Below, piece after piece: positions 20,532-29,173 of a stretch of DNA of 64,000 bases. Source of the DNA: Eubacteriales bacterium OttesenSCG-928-K08 (GTDB taxonomy: Bacteria > Bacillota > Clostridia > Christensenellales > CAG-138). Under the pieces are notes generated by a model. It searched no databases. It worked only from the letters and a program-made list of their open reading frames with translations, and had not been told where the DNA came from. Position numbers and translations under genes: made by a program. Within the stretch, counting starts at the first letter, position 1. Every line of letters begins with the position of its first letter. The stretch lies in assembly GCA_030266105.1 (NCBI GenBank), contig JAJDHH010000004.1, positions 1 through 64,000 of the forward strand, read 5' to 3'.

Positions 20532-23522
20532 CTACAGCAAATATGAATATTTTTCCTGAACGGCCCAGAGTATCGCTTCGATGTCCTTGGGCAGCCCAAT
20601 CTCGATATCGAGCAGGTTGATTTCACGCACCTCGCCATCGAGCCTTATGCGAATGTGGTTTTCATAATGCACGAGGAAGCCGGAGTTTTCGCTCGCATCC
20701 ATATCCGCCTCGCTGTGGAAAAGCGTAAGCTTTGAGCGGTAGGGCGCATCGTCATATGGGCAGAAAACCGCACAGTTTCCGCATTCGTTGCACATGCGGT
20801 CAATATGGATGATTTGCCTTTGCCCTAAGCCTTCCACCTCAATGGCGATGTTTGCGCGGTTGGGGCAAACCTGCGCGCACACTTCGCAGGATATAGCGCA
20901 GTTAAGGCAGCGCGAGGCTTCGCGCCCGGCGTTTTCATAATCGCCCAGCGTGCCGACATTCTTGCGGCAGGCCTCCGGTTGCGGGTAAGCATTGGGCGGT
21001 ATTGCAAAAGGCATACGCTCGCCGTTTATGCTGTCCGAAACCTTGCGCGCATCGGCAATCGCCTCAACAACTGTTGCGGGGCCTCTGTTTGCATCGCCCA
21101 GCACATATACTCCGGGAATGCCCGTTTCGAGCGTTTGCGGGTTAACGTTTACCTTGCCGTTTTTGCAGTCGATGCCGTTTTGCTCAAAGAAGGCGCAATC
21201 CACACGCTCGCCAACGGCGGCAATAAGCGTATCGCAATCGACAGTTATCTTTTCATCCGTTTCAACGGGGCGGCGGCGGCCGCTTTCATCGGGCGCGCCA
21301 AGCTCCATTTTGCAAAGCGTCAGCTGGCCATCCTTAAGCGATACGGGCGAAACAAGCTCCATAAAGCTCACGCCGTCATTTATCGCAAGCGCCAATTCTT
21401 CGGCGTCTGCAGGCATAAAACGTTTCGTGCGGCGGTATACGATGGATACGCTCTCCACCCCCGGCACGCGTTTAGCTGCGCGCGCGGCATCCATTGCGGT
21501 GTTGCCGCCGCCAACGATGCACACGTTTTTGCCAAGGCTTTCCTGTGTGCCGGCCTTGTAGCGCTCTAAAAACTCGAGCACGGGCATTGCGTTACCTTCC
21601 TCGAGGCGCAGCTGGCCGTGAGACCATGCGCCTGTTGCCAGCAGCACATAATCATAACCCTTTGCCTTTAGCTCGGCAACTGAAGGTGCGGGCGCGCCAA
21701 GCTTAAAGCGCACGCCCATGCGCTCAACAAGCTGCACATCGCGGTCAATCGCGTGGTCGCTTATCCTAAAGCGCGGAATAATGTGGCGCACTACGCCGCC
21801 AAGCTCCTCGCGCTGCTCATATAATGTCACCGGAATACCCTCGCGGCCTAAAAAGAATGCTGCCGCAAGTCCAGCCGGGCCGCCACCAACAACCGCCGCG
21901 CGCTTGCCTGATTTCATCACGGGGGTTTGGGTTTCACCCAGCAGCGCTTCCATGCCGCCGCGCACGGCGTCGGTTTTTGCGTTGCGGATGCGTATGGATT
22001 CCTCATAGTGATCGCGCATGCATTTATCCGCACAGTGGTGGGGGCAAATGCGCCCTGTTATTGAGGGCAGCGGGTTCTTTTCGGTAATCACGCGCATTGC
22101 GTCAAGGTGTTTTCCCTGGCCCACAAGCGCAACATACTCAGGAATATCCTGCCCGATGGGGCAGCCATCCTTACAGGGCGCCGTAAAGCAGTATGTGAGC
22201 GGGAGCTTTTTATCCATCTTGCGCGGGGGAATGGGCTTGATGGGTTTTATGTGGTGGACATCGGTGAGCGCCGATGTTGCCATGCTCTTTACCCGCCCTA
22301 CGCCTACGCCCTCAAACGGGCCAAAATCGTAACCGCGAGTCTTTTCAGCAAGCTGATGGAAGCGGGCGTAACCGCCGGGCTTAAGCGCGGTTGTTGCAAC
22401 GGTGATCGGCCAAATGCCCGCGCCAAAAAGATGCCTTGCGTTAAAAGCATCCACGCCGCCTGCGAAGGATATGCGCATGCGCCCATCAAAAGCGGTGGTG
22501 AAGCGGTTAGCCATTTCGATAGTCAGCGGGTAGAGCGAGCGGCCGCTCATGTACATTTCCTCGCTTGGGAGCTCGCTTGCCTTAACATCAACCGGGAATG
22601 TGTTGGAGAGCTTCAAGCCAAAATCAACATTGGTATCATTCGCAAGCTTCCAAAGCCTCTTGAACATGGGCAGCGCATCCTTAAACTGCAGGTCCTCATT
22701 AAAGTGGCGCTCATCAAAGGCGATGTAATCATAACCCATCTGGTCGAGTATGCTGCGCGCGCTTGTGTAGCCGAGTATTGTGGGGTTGCACTTAACATAT
22801 GTGTGCAGCTTCTTTTCCTCAATGAGGTAGGAGGCGATCTTTTCGATTTCCTGCGGCGGGCAGCCGTGGAGTGTGGAAAGCGTTGCGCTTGAGCAGACAT
22901 TGGGGCTGATGGATTCGATAAACTTTGCGTTAACAAACTCAAAAAGCCGCAGATTGTCGAGCGCCCACTGCTTGCACTCCTTAAATATGGGGGTGTTGGA
23001 GGCATCCTTCATGCCCTCGATAAAGGCATCCACCTTAGGCGAGGTTATGCCCGCGTAATCGTAACCAACGCTCATGTTGAAAACAAAACCATTCTCGCCG
23101 CCAAGCTTAAGCTCGCGCGATAATAGCTTGAGAATAAACCAGGCCTTGACATATTCGTCAAACGCCTGCTGAACGGTCAGCTCTGTGGACCATTCGCAGT
23201 TGTAGCCTTCATCGTCGGTTAGTATGCAGGGCTTGGGCACGCAGGCGGATAGCTCCTCGCCATCCATAATCTGCACGGTTTTAAGCTCAAAAAAGCGTGC
23301 GCCTGCGCAGTATGCCGCCACGATGTTCTGGGCAAGCTGCGTGTGCGGCCCCGCAGCGGGGCCAAATGGGGTTTCGATCTGCTCGTTAAATATCGGCAGA
23401 GCGCGCGCGGGGTCGGCGCAGTAAAAATGCTCAACGCCAAAAACGCTTCCGCTTTCCTGCTGCTCGGTGAGTATCCATTGCATCAGGTTTCCAAAGGGGA
23501 TTGGTGTCATTTTATCAGACAT
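20532..23522 (-). CDS. ygfK: YgfK-like putative selenate reductase/DPD-like Fe-S flavoprotein
   Basis: 996 aa; DPD-like barrel N-terminus, NAD(P)/FAD-binding AVVGGGPAGLAAA, CIVGGGNTAMDAA, C-terminal 4Fe-4S motifs (CAISCEVCAQVCPNR, CNECGNCAVFCP); adjacent ssnA as in E. coli. Confidence 0.85.
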   Translation of the reverse strand: MSDKMTPIPFGNLMQWILTEQQESGSVFGVEHFYCADPARALPIFNEQIETPFGPAAGPHTQLAQNIVAAYCAGARFFELKTVQIMDGEELSACVPKPCILTDDEGYNCEWSTELTVQQAFDEYVKAWFILKLLSRELKLGGENGFVFNMSVGYDYAGITSPKVDAFIEGMKDASNTPIFKECKQWALDNLRLFEFVNAKFIESISPNVCSSATLSTLHGCPPQEIEKIASYLIEEKKLHTYVKCNPTILGYTSARSILDQMGYDYIAFDERHFNEDLQFKDALPMFKRLWKLANDTNVDFGLKLSNTFPVDVKASELPSEEMYMSGRSLYPLTIEMANRFTTAFDGRMRISFAGGVDAFNARHLFGAGIWPITVATTALKPGGYARFHQLAEKTRGYDFGPFEGVGVGRVKSMATSALTDVHHIKPIKPIPPRKMDKKLPLTYCFTAPCKDGCPIGQDIPEYVALVGQGKHLDAMRVITEKNPLPSITGRICPHHCADKCMRDHYEESIRIRNAKTDAVRGGMEALLGETQTPVMKSGKRAAVVGGGPAGLAAAFFLGREGIPVTLYEQREELGGVVRHIIPRFRISDHAIDRDVQLVERMGVRFKLGAPAPSVAELKAKGYDYVLLATGAWSHGQLRLEEGNAMPVLEFLERYKAGTQESLGKNVCIVGGGNTAMDAARAAKRVPGVESVSIVYRRTKRFMPADAEELALAINDGVSFMELVSPVSLKDGQLTLCKMELGAPDESGRRRPVETDEKITVDCDTLIAAVGERVDCAFFEQNGIDCKNGKVNVNPQTLETGIPGVYVLGDANRGPATVVEAIADARKVSDSINGERMPFAIPPNAYPQPEACRKNVGTLGDYENAGREASRCLNCAISCEVCAQVCPNRANIAIEVEGLGQRQIIHIDRMCNECGNCAVFCPYDDAPYRSKLTLFHSEADMDASENSGFLVHYENHIRIRLDGEVREINLLDIEIGLPKDIEAILWAVQEKYSYLL

Positions 23523-23569
23523 TGCTTTGTCTCCTCCAAACGCAATTGTGTAGGGCGGCTACGCGCCGG

Positions 23570-24898
23570 TCAGGAATTGATATTTTTCCAGAACTTTGTT
23601 GTGACTTCGAGCGTTTTTGCGTTGATTTTTTCTTCATCGCAGCAAACAAGCTCACGATCCTTCATTAGTATTTTACCATTACAAACAGTGTTTGTGCACT
23701 GCTTGCCGCTTAAACCAAACAGAATATGCCCATCCGCATTTTGGTCGCTGAAGGGTGTGTAGGTTTTGTAATCGAACACGGCGATATCCGCCGCGGCGCC
23801 GGGGCGGATCACCCCAAGCTCAACGCCAAACTGGCGTGTGGCGATTTGGCTGTTGCCCTTAAAGAGCATGCTGGTGACTTCATTCCAGCCGACATTTGGC
23901 AGGCAGGCATTGTGCCGCTGAATGCAAAGCGCGACCTTGAGGCTCTCGAGCATATCATGCGTGTAGGCATCGGTGCCAAGGCCAAGCAAAATCCCCTTTG
24001 CGAACATTTGCAGCACGGGCGAGCAGCCAACGGCATTGCCCATGTTGCTTTCGGGATTGTTGACAACCATTGTGCCGGTTTGCTTCAAAAGCTCCATTTC
24101 AGCATCGTTTACATGGATGCAATGCCCGGCGATCGTGTCCTCGCCCAATATGCCCATGTCGTGCAGGCGGAAAACCGTGCGCTTGCCATAAGCCTTTAGC
24201 GCGTCGTAAACATCGGCCATGCCTTCTGCAATGTGGATGTGATAACCCACGCCCGGGTTTTCCTGCTGGCATAGCTCAAGGGTTTTGTTTGAGAGTGTAA
24301 ATGAGGCGTGCAGGCCAAACATGGCTTTGACCATGCTGTCGTTTTGCTTTTGTGTGTGGCGGATAAAGTCGGCGTTTTCGCGGATCGCCTCGTTGCATTG
24401 CGCCTCGCCGTTGCGGTCGGAAACCTCATAACAAAGGCTTGTGCGGATCGAAAGCTCACGCGCCACTTCATCAATTGCAAAAAGGCTGCCGGGCGTTTGC
24501 CCATAGCTTGCGTGATGATCGAAAACCGTGGTTACGCCGTTTTTAATGCTGTCGATGTAGGTTTGGTAGGCGCTGTAGCGCGAGCCCTCCACATCAAGCT
24601 GCTTATCGATCTTCCACCACTGGCCATCGAGCACCTCAAGGAAGTTGCTTGGGTTAAAGCCGTTGATGGAAAGCCCGCGCGCAAACGCGCTATATATGTG
24701 GCTGTGCGCGTTTATCAGCCCCGGCATAATCAGGCCGCCCTTTGCGTCGATCCACTCAGCATCCTTATAGCGTTCCTTGAGCGAGGCCGTGCTGCCGACC
24801 TCTTTAACTGTTGAGCCCTCGCATAAAACTGCGCCATTTTCGATGAAAGGCGTTTTAGGGTCCCGTGTGAGCAGCTTGCCGTTGCCAATCAGAAGCAT
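23570..24898 (-). CDS. ssnA: SsnA-type putative aminohydrolase
   Basis: 442 aa amidohydrolase; GLINAHSHIYSAFARG, HIHIAEG, GLGTDAYTHDM; upstream of ygfK. Confidence 0.88.
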   Translation of the reverse strand: MLLIGNGKLLTRDPKTPFIENGAVLCEGSTVKEVGSTASLKERYKDAEWIDAKGGLIMPGLINAHSHIYSAFARGLSINGFNPSNFLEVLDGQWWKIDKQLDVEGSRYSAYQTYIDSIKNGVTTVFDHHASYGQTPGSLFAIDEVARELSIRTSLCYEVSDRNGEAQCNEAIRENADFIRHTQKQNDSMVKAMFGLHASFTLSNKTLELCQQENPGVGYHIHIAEGMADVYDALKAYGKRTVFRLHDMGILGEDTIAGHCIHVNDAEMELLKQTGTMVVNNPESNMGNAVGCSPVLQMFAKGILLGLGTDAYTHDMLESLKVALCIQRHNACLPNVGWNEVTSMLFKGNSQIATRQFGVELGVIRPGAAADIAVFDYKTYTPFSDQNADGHILFGLSGKQCTNTVCNGKILMKDRELVCCDEEKINAKTLEVTTKFWKNINS

Positions 24899-25118
24899 GT
24901 TAAAAATCCTCCCTTGTACATGTGGTGAATAGTAGTAGTATGTTCCGCTGAAAACTTTAATAAAGAAAAATGAGCATTCCCATCGGTTATGGTTCCGATT
25001 TGGGAAACACTCATCGCAAATCCTCTTTGGGAGAAGCTTGAGTGATAGTTACAGCCCGCGCGCATGGCACTTCCTTGCAGCTATCAGTCAATGAATTTGG
25101 TTGTTGAAAGCTCTTTTC
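24899..25118 (-). promoter_or_regulatory. Candidate structured cis-regulatory leader RNA of ssnA-ygfK
   Basis: ~220-nt leader containing P1 stem (25043-25048/25081-25086), antiterminator pairing (25008-25013/25039-25044) and terminator (24961-25012) that are mutually exclusive. Confidence 0.65.
24961..25012 (-). terminator. Intrinsic terminator inside ssnA 5' leader
   Basis: Minus strand: gagtgtttcccaaatcgg-aaccataa-ccgatgggaatgctc then atttttcttta, located between promoter and ssnA start. Confidence 0.7.
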
Positions 25119-25124
25119 GATGCT

Positions 25125-25153
25125 ATTATAACATAGTGAGGGCCCATCCACAA
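25125..25153 (-). promoter_or_regulatory. Sigma-A-like promoter of ssnA leader
   Basis: Minus strand TTGTGG (25148-25153), 17 nt, TATAAT (25125-25130). Confidence 0.6.
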
Positions 25154-25199
25154 TAGCTTTGAGGGCAAAAACTAAAAAATTTTCATGGAGAAATAAATT

Positions 25200-25655
25200 A
25201 TGTTTGCATCGGAATTTTCATTGGGGCCTGGCGGCGCAAAGGATGCGCTATATATACGCAGGCTTGTTTTTGTGGATGAGCTTGGCCTTGACGAGCAGTT
25301 TGTGTTTGACGATAAGGATGCGTTTTGCGCGCACCTGACTGTGAGGATGGATGGCGAGCCCATCGCTTCGGGCAGGATGGCCTCAAACGAGCGCGGCGTC
25401 AATATCGAATTTATTTGCGTGAAAAAAGACTTTCGCGGCCAGGGTTTTGGCGACATGTGCCTGAGGACGATGCTCAACAAGGCGCAAAGCATGGGCGCAA
25501 CAAACGCATATGTCCATGTGCCTGAGCGTTACAAGGCCTATTACGAGGCGTTTGGCTTCCGTGAATTTGGGCGCGGGCAAAATGAATATGTGAATATGGT
25601 TGTGGAGACCGCGCATGTGGATTGGCACCCGAATTGCGGCGGGCACGGGGGATAA
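25200..25655 (+). CDS. GNAT-family N-acetyltransferase
   Basis: 151 aa; VDELGLDEQFVFDDKDAFCAHLTVRMDGEPIASGRM..., KKDFRGQGFGDMCLRTML acetyl-CoA loop. Confidence 0.85.
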   Translation: MFASEFSLGPGGAKDALYIRRLVFVDELGLDEQFVFDDKDAFCAHLTVRMDGEPIASGRMASNERGVNIEFICVKKDFRGQGFGDMCLRTMLNKAQSMGATNAYVHVPERYKAYYEAFGFREFGRGQNEYVNMVVETAHVDWHPNCGGHGG

Positions 25656-25735
25656 TCTGCGTCATCACAAAAAGTTTAAGTTTTTAGCCGCCGCTGCGCC
25701 TACACGAAAAGCGCGGGGTATGGTATATTAGTCTT

Positions 25736-26413
25736 GTGAAACAATCAAAGCAGTTTTTAATATTTTGCCGCCCGCTTATTTGGGCGCTCATTCTTTTGCT
25801 TTTTGCGGCGGGTCTTTGCGGCTGCCTGCGGCAAAATGAAATTGTGCCTGAGCCAACTATAACACCGCAGCTAACGCCGGTGACGCCTGCGCCCACGCCT
25901 GAGCCCACCCCGTTAGCAAGGGTGATTAGCGAGGTGCCGATTTCTTTTTTAAGAACCTACCCCGTTAAGATTATGTTTCCGGGTTATGGTGTTGAGAGTG
26001 AGCTTTTGCCCATGGGGGTGGATTATGAAAACGCCATCGACACCCCGGACGATGCGCTTGTCGCGGGCTGGTTCTGCTATTTTTCAGCGCCCGATGAGGA
26101 GGGCAACTGCATAATGAACGGGCACGACCGCTGGAAGGGCGTGGATGGCCACTTTGCCGTGCTCAAAAAAATGGCCGTGGGCGATGAGGTGCAGGTGCTT
26201 TTAGAGGATGGGCGTTTGGTGCGCTACGAGGTGGAGGTTCTTGAAGAATACCGCGTGGATGATCACCCTGAGGAGCTTGTGGCGCGCGGCGGCGAAACGC
26301 GGCTCACGCTTATCACCTGCAAGGGTGATTATGATGTGCTGCTTGGCACATCAAGAACGCGGGTTGTGGCGGTGTGCAGGCGCACGGGCATAGATGAGGC
26401 GGCAAATGGCTGA
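25736..26413 (+). CDS. Sortase with lipobox-like N-terminus
   Basis: 225 aa; NGHDRWKG..., LTLITCKG, TSRTRVVAVCRR (His/Cys/Arg triad); N-terminal LLLFAAGLCGC and TP-rich linker. Confidence 0.8.
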   Translation: MKQSKQFLIFCRPLIWALILLLFAAGLCGCLRQNEIVPEPTITPQLTPVTPAPTPEPTPLARVISEVPISFLRTYPVKIMFPGYGVESELLPMGVDYENAIDTPDDALVAGWFCYFSAPDEEGNCIMNGHDRWKGVDGHFAVLKKMAVGDEVQVLLEDGRLVRYEVEVLEEYRVDDHPEELVARGGETRLTLITCKGDYDVLLGTSRTRVVAVCRRTGIDEAANG

Positions 26414-26490
26414 TGTGATTGTGTTTACGCTTTGCTAAAGCAGGTTAATAAAGTAAGAGAGGCCCAAAATATAGTTTAAGGAAAAGGAAA

Positions 26491-27279
26491 TTGAGTCAGG
26501 TGCAAACGGCGGCAAAGCTGCCGGCGGAAAAAAAGCATAAAGGCAAAAATTGGTATAAACTGACCCGGGTGCTCTGGGTTGTTAACTATGCTTTGATGGT
26601 TGTGACGCTCGTTGTTGCATCCCTTATAATGGTGCGCCAGAACACCATCCCCAAGGATATTGAGTATGTCGCGCCGCCATCAAAAGTGCAGGCGCCAACG
26701 CTGCCCGGTGAGGATGGGGAGCCGCCAAACCCCTTCCTTGCGATGCTCCCGCCATTGGATAAAGAATACGATAAGGATAAACCCATTGGCACGCTACTGT
26801 TCATCGGCTCGCAGCAGGCGAGCGAGGTTTATCCTGTAGATATTAAACGCAACGGAACGATAGGAACAATGCCCTCAGCGACAAAATCCGCATGGTATGA
26901 AAAGAGCGCCTTCCCCGGGCAGGCGGGCAATTGCGTTATGAACGGGCATGTGAGCTACAAAAAGCAAAAGGGCATTTTCTCATACCTGAAGCAGATTGAG
27001 GTTGGCGAGGAAATTGTTTTCCACAGCCTTATTGAAGGTTACGACTATTATGTTTATTATGAGGTGGAGAGCGTTGAGGAGCACCCATACAACGACTATC
27101 CCGCACAGCTTATCGCGCTTGGCGGGGAGGACAGGCTCACGCTGATCACATGCCTGGGCGATTTTAACCGCAGGATCGGCACATCCGAAACCCGCGTTGT
27201 GGCGATTTGCAGGCCAATCGCCAGCTTTAACGCAAATGAGAGCGCGGATGCGGCTTTTGCTCAGGAGTCGGAAGCTTAA
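26491..27279 (+). CDS. Sortase (TM-anchored), paralogue of the preceding gene
   Basis: 262 aa, TTG start; TM helix; CVMNGHVSYKKQKG, LTLITCLGD, TSETRVVAICRP. Confidence 0.83.
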   Translation: MSQVQTAAKLPAEKKHKGKNWYKLTRVLWVVNYALMVVTLVVASLIMVRQNTIPKDIEYVAPPSKVQAPTLPGEDGEPPNPFLAMLPPLDKEYDKDKPIGTLLFIGSQQASEVYPVDIKRNGTIGTMPSATKSAWYEKSAFPGQAGNCVMNGHVSYKKQKGIFSYLKQIEVGEEIVFHSLIEGYDYYVYYEVESVEEHPYNDYPAQLIALGGEDRLTLITCLGDFNRRIGTSETRVVAICRPIASFNANESADAAFAQESEA

Positions 27280-27315
27280 CACATTAGAATAGTAACCAAT
27301 CAGGAGGGCGGGCCA

Positions 27316-29046
27316 ATGGTCAGTCAGGTGCAAAAAAAGAAAGGCACTTCGCTTAAGTGGGGCCTAATTGGGCTGATTTGCGCTTGTTGGATAATGCCTA
27401 TAGTTTTGATACTGCTAATTTCCAGCGCCATGATAAGGAGCAACCTTGAGCGGCAGATTGCGGATGTCGTTTCAGCGAGCGCTCAAAACGCAATCGAGCT
27501 TTCGCAGCGGCGCATCGAAAGCATAATGGAGGCCTCCAAAAAAACCTCCTATGATACCACAATTCGTGATGCTTACAATAAATATCAAAAAGATGGCGAT
27601 CATGTCATGCTTTATGATACCGTCACAAAATATCTTTTGAACCAATATCGTTATGAGGATCATTTTAAGGCATCCTGCCTGTTTTTTGTGGATCAGCCGG
27701 ATGTGACTTATTATGTGCCGCAGCGCGCTTATGCAGGCGCTGTTAACATGTCCTATATTTATCGCGAGCAGGTGCAGCCCGTTGTGCTGGAGCTTTATAA
27801 AAGCATGGGCACGGAAATCCGCTTTTTTACCGTTGAGGACGATGTATATATGATCCGCAACATTGTGGACAGGAACTATAAAACATACGCCGTGTTTGTA
27901 AACGAGCTTAGCACGGATGCTATTTTCCAAAATCTGTCGAGCGTTGTGTGGCTTGAAACCGTTGCCGTTGGGCTTGATAATGTTGTGACCGGCCTTGCCG
28001 ATTATGATCGCTCATTGTTTTACAACACCGAATATGAGCAATATGATAAGCAGACGGGGCGCTACACAATCAACACGGTTCGCCGTGTGGAGGGGCACAC
28101 CGTTTGGTATTCGCTCGTTTCAAACGGCACGCAGCTTCTTGATGAAATGCCAGATTTTAGAAGGATAGCACTTTTGATTGTGCTTTTAAGCGTACCCTTG
28201 CTCATTTTGATGATCGGCATGTTCACCCGCCATGTGACCCGTCCTGTGGAAATGCTCATTGGCGCATCGCGCAGGGTGACCGAAGGTGAAATGGGCTACC
28301 AAATGGAAAAGCTGCCCTCAAGCCGCGAATTTCATTCGCTGACGGAGCAGTTTAACCTGATGTCCTCAAGGCTTAAGCAGCAGTTTGAGCGGATTTTTAT
28401 GGAGCAGCGCGCTTTGCAGGATTCGCGGATTAAAGCGCTGCAATCCCAAATCAACCCGCACTTTTTGAACAATACGCTGGAAATTATAAATTGGGAAGCG
28501 CGCATGTGCGGCAACAAAAACATTTCGGATATGATCGAAGCGCTTTCCACAATGCTAAACGCCGCCATGGCAAGGGACGATCAGCCGACGGTGCCGCTTG
28601 AAGAAGAGCTTGCGTATGTGGATGCCTACCTTTACATAATAGCCATGCGTTATGGCAAGCGCCTTAAGGTGGAACGCGAGCTTGATGAAAGCTTGCTGGG
28701 CGCGATGGTGCCAAGGCTGATTATGCAGCCCATCGTGGAAAATGCGATTGAGCATGGTGTTGCCTCACACTCAAGCGGGGCGATCGTGCTGCGCGTTTAT
28801 AGCGAGAACGGCCTTTTGTGCCTTGAGGTTGAAAACGACAGCCCGCTTGAAGCTGCCGATGAGCAGGCGATAAACGAGCTGCTTGACTGGAGCGGCGGGG
28901 CTTATTCGCAGGAGCAAAGCCCGGGCAGCATTGGCATACGCAATGTGAATGAGCGCATTAAGATATTATATGGGCCGGATTGTGGTTTGAGCGTTTCAAG
29001 CAGTGAAATGGGCACGCTTGCCAAGATTGTGTTGCCGGATCAATAA
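27316..29046 (+). CDS. YesM-type membrane sensor histidine kinase (HAMP, His_kinase, HATPase)
   Basis: 576 aa; two TM segments, QSQINPHFLNNTLEIINWEAR, PRLIMQPIVENAIEHG, GSIGIRNVNERIKILYG. Confidence 0.9.
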   Translation: MVSQVQKKKGTSLKWGLIGLICACWIMPIVLILLISSAMIRSNLERQIADVVSASAQNAIELSQRRIESIMEASKKTSYDTTIRDAYNKYQKDGDHVMLYDTVTKYLLNQYRYEDHFKASCLFFVDQPDVTYYVPQRAYAGAVNMSYIYREQVQPVVLELYKSMGTEIRFFTVEDDVYMIRNIVDRNYKTYAVFVNELSTDAIFQNLSSVVWLETVAVGLDNVVTGLADYDRSLFYNTEYEQYDKQTGRYTINTVRRVEGHTVWYSLVSNGTQLLDEMPDFRRIALLIVLLSVPLLILMIGMFTRHVTRPVEMLIGASRRVTEGEMGYQMEKLPSSREFHSLTEQFNLMSSRLKQQFERIFMEQRALQDSRIKALQSQINPHFLNNTLEIINWEARMCGNKNISDMIEALSTMLNAAMARDDQPTVPLEEELAYVDAYLYIIAMRYGKRLKVERELDESLLGAMVPRLIMQPIVENAIEHGVASHSSGAIVLRVYSENGLLCLEVENDSPLEAADEQAINELLDWSGGAYSQEQSPGSIGIRNVNERIKILYGPDCGLSVSSSEMGTLAKIVLPDQ

Positions 29047-29082
29047 ACAATTGAGGCATTTGCGATTTTTTCCTACAAAGGA

Positions 29083-29160
29083 TGGGGGCGTCGGGGGAAA
29101 CGTAGTTTCCCCGACTTAGAATAAAAAGATTCTTCGTCGATCCCGGAGGGATCGATACCC
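29083..29160. repeat. Palindromic intergenic repeat, family 1 copy A (short form)
   Basis: gtcgggggaaac-gta-gtttccccgac hairpin, aataaaa spacer, cgtcgatccc-gga-gggatcgatac hairpin; between convergent genes. Confidence 0.7.
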
Positions 29161-29173
29161 TGTTTAACCGCAT

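Noticed and set aside
22107-22892. 261-aa + strand ORF and neighbours opposite ygfK
   Set aside because: Antisense shadow of a well-supported gene.
25736-27279. LPXTG substrate encoded in the window for the sortases
   Set aside because: No LPXTG-like motif followed by TM and basic tail was found in any plausible ORF.
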